From: Chromera velia
Lineage: Eukaryota > Sar > Chromeraceae
Reading direction: 5' to 3'
DNA length: 20,507 nt
Assembly (NCBI GenBank): GCA_018398765.1
Contig: JAHBMJ010001343.1
Coordinates: 12,501 to 33,007, forward strand
The position numbers and the translations under genes were made by a program. Under the pieces are notes generated by a model. That model was given only the letters and a program-made list of their open reading frames with translations, ran no database searches and had not been told where the DNA came from. Positions 16,101-20,507 of the stretch are shown piece by piece (the first letter of the stretch is position 1; each line of letters starts with the position of its first letter).

Positions 16101-18881
16101 GTCCTGCAGGCTCCTCCAGGTCAGAGTGAGTCGCGAGAACGCGAGGCCGCCCCATGCTTGGCAACAGAAGGGTCCTCTTCCTCTTCGTCTTCCTCTGGCC
16201 TGCTGAAGGCAGAGGAGGAGGGCTTCTTGCCAACTCCGGTGATTCAACGTAGAAAGTCAAATCTTCCTGGTGGCTGCCAGGAAGACAGGGAAAAGTTGTT
16301 GTCGAGAGGGAGGGGTCGGGAGAGGGTTGTTGCGGGAGAGCCTCACGTTGAGGCGAGAGTGAAAATAGAGCGGTCTGCTGAGAGTGAAGCCGTTGCCTTG
16401 GCGAGGTCTCTCCAGCGCCCTGCTGTGAAGTTGGACGAGTCTGAGGACCAAATTTTGAAGGGGGGGAAAAAAACAAAGCAGAGGGACCGAAGAAGCCTCA
16501 GAGAATCATGGGCTGCACACACCTGCACGCACGAACAGGCAGAGGAAGAGGGAGAGAAGGAGAAGCATCCGCGAGTAGAGGTGCAGTCCAAAAGGGAAAA
16601 AAAGAAGGGAAAGAAAGGGGAAAGCGACCACTTGGAGCTTTCTTCGTCCCCTTCACAAAACCAATCTGAAAGGAGAAGCCAGAAAAGGAGGAGAAAAGGG
16701 GCAGATATAGACGAGGAGGTTGAAGAGGACGAAAACTCCAGACGTGCGGAGGGAGAAAGGGAAGCAATCACGCACTTCCCGGACGACATGCGCAAGGAGA
16801 GACTGAAACGGAAGAGCTCCCACAGGCACGAGGAGGGGCGCCAGTTGGATACAGAAAGAGCACACGAAAGTGTGGGTGAGGAGGACAAAGAGGCCAAGAA
16901 AGCGAGAAAGGCAAGAAGGAAAGAGGAGAAACGGAGACGGATAGAGTCAGAGAGGCAGCAGCAGGACGAGGAGGAGGGCGATGAGGAGACGGAAGAGGCA
17001 GACGCGGAGACAGAAAGAACAGGTGTCACTGAAAGTGTGGGTGAGGAGAACAAAGAGGCCAAGAAAGCGAGAAAGGCAAGAAGGAAAGAGGAGAAACGGA
17101 GACGGATAGAGTCAGAGAGGCAGCAGCAGGACGAGGAGGAGGGCGATGAGGAGACGGAAGAGGCAGACGCGGAGACAGAAAGAACAGGTGTCACTGAAAG
17201 TGTGGGTGAGGAGGACAAAGAGGCCAAGAAAGCGAGAAAGGCAAGAAGGAAAGAGGAGAAACGGAGACGGATGGAGTTAGAGAGGCAGCAGCAGGACGAG
17301 GAGCAAGGCGATGAGGAGACGGAAGAGGCAGCCGCGGAGACAGAAAGAACAGGTGTCACTGAAAGTGTGGGTGAGGAGGACAAAGAGGCCAAGAAAGCGA
17401 GAAAGGCAAGAAGGAAAGAGGAGAAACGGAGACGGATAGAGTCAGAGAGGCAGCAGCAGGACGAGGAGGAGGGCGATGAGGAGACGGAAGAGGCAGACGC
17501 GGAGACAGAAAGAACAGGTGTCACTGAAAGTGTGGGTGAGGAGGACAAAGAGGCCAAGAAAGCGAGAAAGGCAAGAAGGAAAGAGGAGAAACGGAGACGG
17601 ATAGAGTCAGAGAGGCAGCAGCAGGACGAGGAGGAGGGCGATGAGGAGACGGAAGAGGCAGCCGCGGAGACAGAAAGAACAGGTGTCACTGAAAGTGTGG
17701 GTGAGGAGGACAAAGAGGCCAAGAAAGCGAGAAAGGCAAGAAGGAAAGAGGAGAAACGGAGACGGATAGAGTTAGAGAGGCAGCAGCAGGACGAGGAGCA
17801 AGGCGATGAGGAGACGGAAGAGGCAGCCGCGGAGACAGAAAGAACAGGTGTCACTGAAAGTGTGAGTGAGGAGGACAAAGAGGCCAAAAAAGCGAGGAAG
17901 GCAAGAAGGAAAGAGGAGAAACGGAGACGGATAGAGTCAGAGAGGCAGCAGCAGGACGAGGAGGAGGGCGATGAGGAGACGGAAGAGGCAGCCGCGGAGA
18001 CAGAAAGAACAGGTGAAAGTGTGGGTGAGGAGGACAAAGAGGCCAAGGAAGCGAGAAATGCAAGAAGGAAAGAGGAGAAACGGAGACGGATAGAGTCAGA
18101 GAGTCAGCAGGACGAAGAGCAAGGCGACGAGAAGACAGAAGAGGCAGCCGCGGAGACAGAAAGAACAGGTGAAAGTATGGGTGAGGAAGACAAAGAGGCC
18201 GAGAAAGCGAGAAAGACAAGAAGGAAAGAGGAGAAACAGAGACGGATAGAGTTAGAGAGGCAGCAGCAGGACGAGGGTGATCAGGAGACGGAAGGAACAG
18301 GTGAAAGTGAGGGTCAGGTGGAAGAAAACGAAGCAGGAAAGCAGACAGGAAGAGATGAGAAAAAGGACAAGAAGAGAAAGGAGAAGGGGAAACACGCAGA
18401 CCCTGAGGGACAGGAGGAAGGAGAGGCAGAGGAGGAAGAAGAAGAGGAGGCAGAAGAAGCAGAAGAAGAAGCAGAAGAAGAGGAAAAAGAAGAAGAAGAA
18501 GAAGAAGACGCGATAGAGGAAGAGGCGGGCAAGAAGAAGAAGAAAAAACAGAGAGACGCAGAGACACAACCACAGGAGCAGTGGCAGGCAGAGACAGAAG
18601 GAGAAGATGAGAGTATGTGGCAGGAAGAGGACGAAGAGGAAAGTAGAGTGGCAGAATCGACTATGAATCCGGTCTCTAGAGCTGACCACGCACATCTGTC
18701 TGGCGTGAATCGCCAGTGCGAAGCTCCGCATCAATGTGAGCCTGATGAAGGCGATTTTGAACGCGATTTGGTTCGAATTGTTCAAGAAGCCGCCCGTGTG
18801 GGTGCCCCGTTGGGGGACTTTTGCGGAGGTTTCTTTTGGATCCCGAAGGAGGATGGTCCACCGCATCCTGACTGTGCATGA
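10928..18881 (+). CDS. Six-exon gene for a large charged repeat protein, function unknown
   Basis: The proposed model joins 10928-11134, 11444-11533, 11895-12782, 13579-14568, 14883-15599 and 16110-18881. Every junction is phase 0, all acceptors are YAG after pyrimidine tracts, and donors are GTGCGT, GTCTGT, GTCGGT, GTGTGT and GTTGGC. The ORF is then continuous to TGA 18879-18881, about 1,887 residues. The N-terminal 99 residues look globular and helical. Residues 100-725 are two related Ser/Lys/Glu-rich exons, 726-964 are Gly/Glu/Arg-rich, and about 1217-1695 form a tandem charged-helix array. No signal peptide or membrane segment is visible. Poly-Lys runs and KKKKRGRE-type clusters suggest nuclear or nucleolar residence, by inference only. 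I recognise no family. Exon edges are read by eye; the ATG at 10928 has G at -3, and an overlapping mini-ORF (ATG ATG CCA TGA) starts at 10920. Confidence 0.6.
11214..11246. repeat. (GT)n-rich tract in intron 1
   Basis: There is an interrupted TG/GTGC microsatellite inside the first proposed intron. A similar tract lies at 11363-11396. Confidence 0.85.
11444..11533 (+). CDS. Exon 2: short charged exon
   Basis: Thirty codons start VAIFRNVQEAGKREEV after acceptor CACGCAG and end before donor GTCTGT. It stays in phase with exon 1, continuing its helix, then turns acidic. The introns on both sides are rich in GT and CTG simple repeats, which makes the exon stand out. Confidence 0.55.
11763..11790. 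repeat. (CTGC)n microsatellite in intron 2
   Basis: Tandem CTGC units lie inside the second proposed intron, about 100 bp before its acceptor. Confidence 0.9.
11895..12782 (+). CDS. Exon 3: Ser/Lys/Glu-rich, first copy of duplicated exon
   Basis: It has 296 codons after acceptor CTTCCCAG, opening LPMNLIQALMETGG. Then follow a Lys/Glu-rich stretch, a run of eight Ser with Ser-Ala alternation, an acidic segment, a run of ten Lys (12192-12221), a Ser/Glu/Asp acidic block, a Ser-Ala block, SPPPAAQKQQPKSEKGKGRD, and QPPPQSSHKKKKRGRE. Alternating acidic-Ser and basic blocks recall nucleolar chaperone-type disordered proteins, but that is a compositional likeness only. The 3' edge at GTCGGT is chosen because it aligns with exon 4's edge and keeps phase 0; GTGCGT at 12710 is an alternative. 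Confidence 0.6.
12010..12675 (+). repeat. Exon-internal segmental duplication, copy 1 (with 13814-14470)
   Basis: The DNA aligns with 13814-14470 at an offset near 1,800 bp. Identity is very high in 12455-12655, for example GACGGGGGAAGAAAGACTCT at 12541 and at 14339. The introns flanking the two copies are not obviously alike. Confidence 0.85.
13108..13135. repeat. (CT)n microsatellite in intron 3
   Basis: There is an uninterrupted CT run inside the 796-bp third proposed intron, which is otherwise pyrimidine-rich and shows no convincing extra exon. Confidence 0.9.
13579..14568 (+). CDS. Exon 4: second copy of duplicated exon
   Basis: It has 330 codons after acceptor GGTTGCAG and starts AGGAAAASAKGGDG. 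From about 13814 it follows exon 3 block by block: poly-Ser/Ala, GDADDEG, ten-Lys run, SEDEDD, FLSPHRPSASASA, the QQPKSEKGKGRD segment and EEVQPPPQSSHKKK. Its first 78 codons have no counterpart in exon 3. It ends PPSQ before donor GTGTGT. Confidence 0.65.
13814..14470 (+). repeat. Exon-internal segmental duplication, copy 2
   Basis: Partner of 12010-12675. Differences are mostly substitutions plus in-frame length changes in the Ser-Ala and Glu/Lys stretches, which suggests that the reading frame has been kept. Confidence 0.85.
14883..15599 (+). CDS. Exon 5: Gly/Glu/Arg-rich
   Basis: It has 239 codons after acceptor CTTTCAG, starting AVGGIAGWHSVCGLRRSAAT. A Gly/Glu/Arg-rich region follows, then a more mixed stretch with PFSPSRCSASFPFVRESPSP and SSSRKKGKDRTTK. 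It ends SRQFR before donor GTTGGC; the same frame stays open to 15707, so the donor is approximate. No domain is recognised. Confidence 0.5.
16110..18881 (+). CDS. Exon 6: giant charged exon with tandem repeat array
   Basis: It has 923 codons plus TGA after acceptor CGTCCTGCAG. It opens APPGQSESREREAAPCLATE, a Ser run and a mixed region, then Lys/Arg/Glu-rich sequence to 16865. The nine-unit array spans 16866-18302. A further Lys/Glu block and an almost pure Glu/Ala/Lys segment (about 18410-18550) follow. The final 75 codons are again of normal composition (NRQCEAPHQCEPDEGDF, FCGGFFWIPKEDGPPHPDC). A competing frame over 18709-18975 may be the true C-terminal exon. The repeat sequence suits a coiled coil or single alpha helix. 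Confidence 0.7.
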   Translation, partial: APPGQSESREREAAPCLATEGSSSSSSSSGLLKAEEEGFLPTPVIQRRKSNLPGGCQEDREKLLSRGRGRERVVAGEPHVEARVKIERSAESEAVALARSLQRPAVKLDESEDQILKGGKKTKQRDRRSLRESWAAHTCTHEQAEEEGEKEKHPRVEVQSKREKKKGKKGESDHLELSSSPSQNQSERRSQKRRRKGADIDEEVEEDENSRRAEGEREAITHFPDDMRKERLKRKSSHRHEEGRQLDTERAHESVGEEDKEAKKARKARRKEEKRRRIESERQQQDEEEGDEETEEADAETERTGVTESVGEENKEAKKARKARRKEEKRRRIESERQQQDEEEGDEETEEADAETERTGVTESVGEEDKEAKKARKARRKEEKRRRMELERQQQDEEQGDEETEEAAAETERTGVTESVGEEDKEAKKARKARRKEEKRRRIESERQQQDEEEGDEETEEADAETERTGVTESVGEEDKEAKKARKARRKEEKRRRIESERQQQDEEEGDEETEEAAAETERTGVTESVGEEDKEAKKARKARRKEEKRRRIELERQQQDEEQGDEETEEAAAETERTGVTESVSEEDKEAKKARKARRKEEKRRRIESERQQQDEEEGDEETEEAAAETERTGESVGEEDKEAKEARNARRKEEKRRRIESESQQDEEQGDEKTEEAAAETERTGESMGEEDKEAEKARKTRRKEEKQRRIELERQQQDEGDQETEGTGESEGQVEENEAGKQTGRDEKKDKKRKEKGKHADPEGQEEGEAEEEEEEEAEEAEEEAEEEEKEEEEEEDAIEEEAGKKKKKKQRDAETQPQEQWQAETEGEDESMWQEEDEEESRVAESTMNPVSRADHAHLSGVNRQCEAPHQCEPDEGDFERDLVRIVQEAARVGAPLGDFCGGFFWIPKEDGPPHPDCA
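16866..18302 (+). repeat. Nine-unit tandem repeat, 165-bp (55-aa) units
   Basis: Units start at 16866, 17031, 17196, 17361, 17526, 17691, 17856, 18015 and 18171. The first six are exactly 165 bp; the last three are 159, 156 and 132 bp, all multiples of three. Each begins ES[VM][GS]EE[DN]KEA, passes through RRKEEK[RQ]RR, then QQ(Q)DE, and usually ends AETERTG. A remnant (ESEGQ) follows at 18303. Units 3, 6 and 9 share ELERQQQDE where most others have ESERQQQDE. Early units are nearly identical and later ones more diverged, which points to recent unequal exchange or conversion at the 5' side. Confidence 0.97.
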
Positions 18882-19920
18882 CATGGTTTTGAGAAGCCGC
18901 GGCCCCACAAAAGAAAAGGAGCCTAACAGTTTGAAGTGCATTGAAGTCACACTGAAGTGGCAGAAGTGCGCATGAAGAACATCACGTCTGGCTTTCTTAT
19001 TGTGGTTTTGATTCTCTTGAACTAGCTCTTGAATGTATAATTATGTATCATACGTATATGTTTGACTTTTTAACTTACTAGTTTACTTACCATTCATTAT
19101 CATTTACCGTTTTTACTCTGATTAATACACCCACATAGTGGTTTACAATTATTATTATATTCTTATTATATTAATTAATTTCTGTTACTATCTTAAACGT
19201 ACATTGGGGGGGATGCATTTTAGATCTGTTCCTAGCACGTCTGCCTTAATTCCTTTTGTCCTTCCGTCCCTCTACCTAGCCTTCTACGTAACACTGCTCG
19301 GTAACACTGCAACACATCTATGTCTGATTCTGGCCGCAGTTCTGAATGAGGGCATATACTCGCTAGTATACTCGGACAATCTAGCGGATAATACTCTTAG
19401 CAGGCGTTACACATAGAAAACAACAAAGCTTTGAAAATTCTAGTGAACATTATTGAACCTCTAGATTGAACCTACTATTGAAGATGTCTTTCGCTAGGTC
19501 CTAGGCTTGGATTCAATGTATACATATATATATCTTTAGGGTCCCCCTAATGTAATAATATAAATATAATATAATATGATATAACATCTACATAAATTCA
19601 CCCCATGTTTGTCTTTTTTCCCCTCTTAATTCATCTGAACAGAGCAACTTATCTGTGAAGCCTTATAAAAAACCGTCTTAAAAAACAATAACCAAAGAGA
19701 TACGTCATTATCAGATTTTGCAGGACTGATCGTAGGACAGATCTTCATTCTCTGACTCATCTCCAGCCTTCAACCTAATCTTCATCCTCTTATATTAATA
19801 TTACATTAAGTTTATATTATATTATATTACTGTATTATTATTATATTATGTTATATTAGCGTTCTATCTGAAATATAATATATATTGAATTCGAGCCTAG
19901 GCTAGGTCTTCCGTTTTTTT
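18882..19920. other. 3' flank and AT-rich intergenic DNA
   Basis: The first 100 bp after the TGA is probably 3' UTR or, in another frame, extra coding sequence to 18975. From about 19010 the DNA is AT-rich with ATAT/TATAAT runs (19540-19590, 19790-19880). A 92-codon open frame at 19138-19416 begins with hydrophobic AT-driven residues and has no recognisable domain, so I do not call it. No RNA gene is seen. Confidence 0.5.
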
Positions 19921-19967
19921 TGTTATGCATGATCATCATCATCATCTTCATCATTTAAGCCTGGATT

Positions 19968-20046
19968 CATACGTCATATCGCCATCGGCCTATGAATAGG
20001 CGTCTAGCGTTCGGCGGCAACGCACGAGGCAGCTCATTTTTAAATC
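19968..20046 (+). repeat. Dispersed repeat, copy A, next to an ATC tract
   Basis: CATACGTCAT is followed by a short hairpin (GCCTAT/ATAGGC), then GTCTAGCGTTCGGC, CAACGCACGAGGCAG and TTTTTAAAT. It aligns with 20331-20406 with small gaps. An imperfect ATC tract lies just upstream (19931-19954). Confidence 0.8.
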
Positions 20047-20184
20047 TTATACTATGTGTTGAACCTAGTATAGTGCAGCTATTAGTGCTAGGTATATAAT
20101 ATATAGTGCCGAACTGAAGATGAAAATCATTTTTGATTGTAGAGCTTATCTTTGTACACATATAGGATTTGTCTAGTGACCATG

Positions 20185-20214
20185 TTTGATTTGATTTGAT
20201 TTGATTTGATTTGA
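20185..20214. repeat. (TTTGA)6 microsatellite
   Basis: Six exact TTTGA units. A perfect 16-bp palindrome GATCAAATATTTGATC lies nearby at 20283-20298. Confidence 0.95.
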
Positions 20215-20307
20215 GGTAGGGCTTAAGCTCAAATCAAATATCCAGTCAGGGAGGACCTAGTGTTTAAAGACCTATCAAATATGATCAAATATTTGATCAA
20301 TATGACT

Positions 20308-20406
20308 TTCATCATCATCATCATCATCATCATACGCCATCGCTATCGGCCCATAATAGGCGTCTAGCGTTCGGCAAGTCACAACACGCAAGGCAGATTA
20401 TTAAAT
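20308..20406 (+). repeat. (ATC)n tract plus dispersed repeat, copy B
   Basis: A clean (ATC)n run at 20308-20333 leads straight into CATACGCCAT and the same core as copy A (AATAGGCGTCTAGCGTTCGG). The common order, tract then core, suggests that they move or amplify as a unit. Confidence 0.8.
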
Positions 20407-20507
20407 GATGGACCCTTATTTCACAACCTTTAGCAAATAGCTTAACAAGGTCCCAAAAAAACTTTTGCAAGTACCGATCCATCACGCATGCTGATTCAAA
20501 TGAAAAA

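Noticed and set aside
16343-18046. 567-codon open frame on the minus strand opposite the repeat array
   Set aside because: It is the antisense of a tandem repeat whose codons lack reverse-complement stops, so one unit free of stops keeps the whole array open. The product is a monotonous Ser/Leu/Ala repeat with no independent signal.
19138-19416. 92-codon frame with hydrophobic start
   Set aside because: The hydrophobic start is driven by TATTATATT composition, and no family or neighbouring signal supports it.

Overview
The window looks like nuclear DNA of a unicellular eukaryote. Genes are split by spliceosomal-type introns (GT..YAG), there are many microsatellites, and AT-rich intergenic DNA holds nested transposable elements. 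There is no operon layout, ribosome binding site or CRISPR array. The CT/GA-rich introns and very low-complexity charged proteins would suit an alga or alveolate such as a chromerid, but nothing here fixes the species.

Layout. 1-1100 is CT/GA-rich, microsatellite-laden DNA with no convincing gene, and may be intron or UTR of a gene off the left edge. 1101-1661 is AT-rich intergenic DNA. 1662-8590 is a nested transposon: a roughly 480-bp hAT-like non-autonomous element (16-bp terminal inverted repeats) split by a complete Ty3/Gypsy LTR retrotransposon (1697-8142, LTRs of 275 and 274 bp about 96% identical, 5-bp target duplication TTCGG). The retroelement carries gag with a zinc knuckle, then protease, reverse transcriptase, RNase H, integrase and a chromodomain-like tail. 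Gag and pol overlap in different frames and are joined by a textbook -1 slippery heptamer G GGA AAC. Five internal in-frame stops, all TAG, and one further frame break suggest that this copy is decaying.

8591-10920 is a repeat graveyard. It holds trinucleotide (ATC/GAT) tracts, a 1.07-kb interval bounded by 35-bp inverted repeats, a truncated antisense LINE reverse-transcriptase tail, a 35-bp tandem duplication, a strong hairpin and a recurring TTGAGGG word.

10928-18881 is best read as one plus-strand gene of six exons, all joined at phase 0, giving a predicted protein of about 1,887 residues. It has a short globular N-terminal exon, a duplicated pair of Ser/Lys/Glu-rich exons, and a huge last exon with nine tandem copies of a roughly 55-residue charged helical repeat organised as three 3-unit blocks. 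I recognise no family for it. Its last 200-300 bp has a second, more coding-like frame, so the true C-terminus is uncertain. 18882-20507 is AT-rich intergenic DNA with dispersed repeats tethered to (ATC)n tracts.

The two systems seem unrelated. The left half is a mobile-element nest; the right half is a fast-evolving, repeat-driven host gene.
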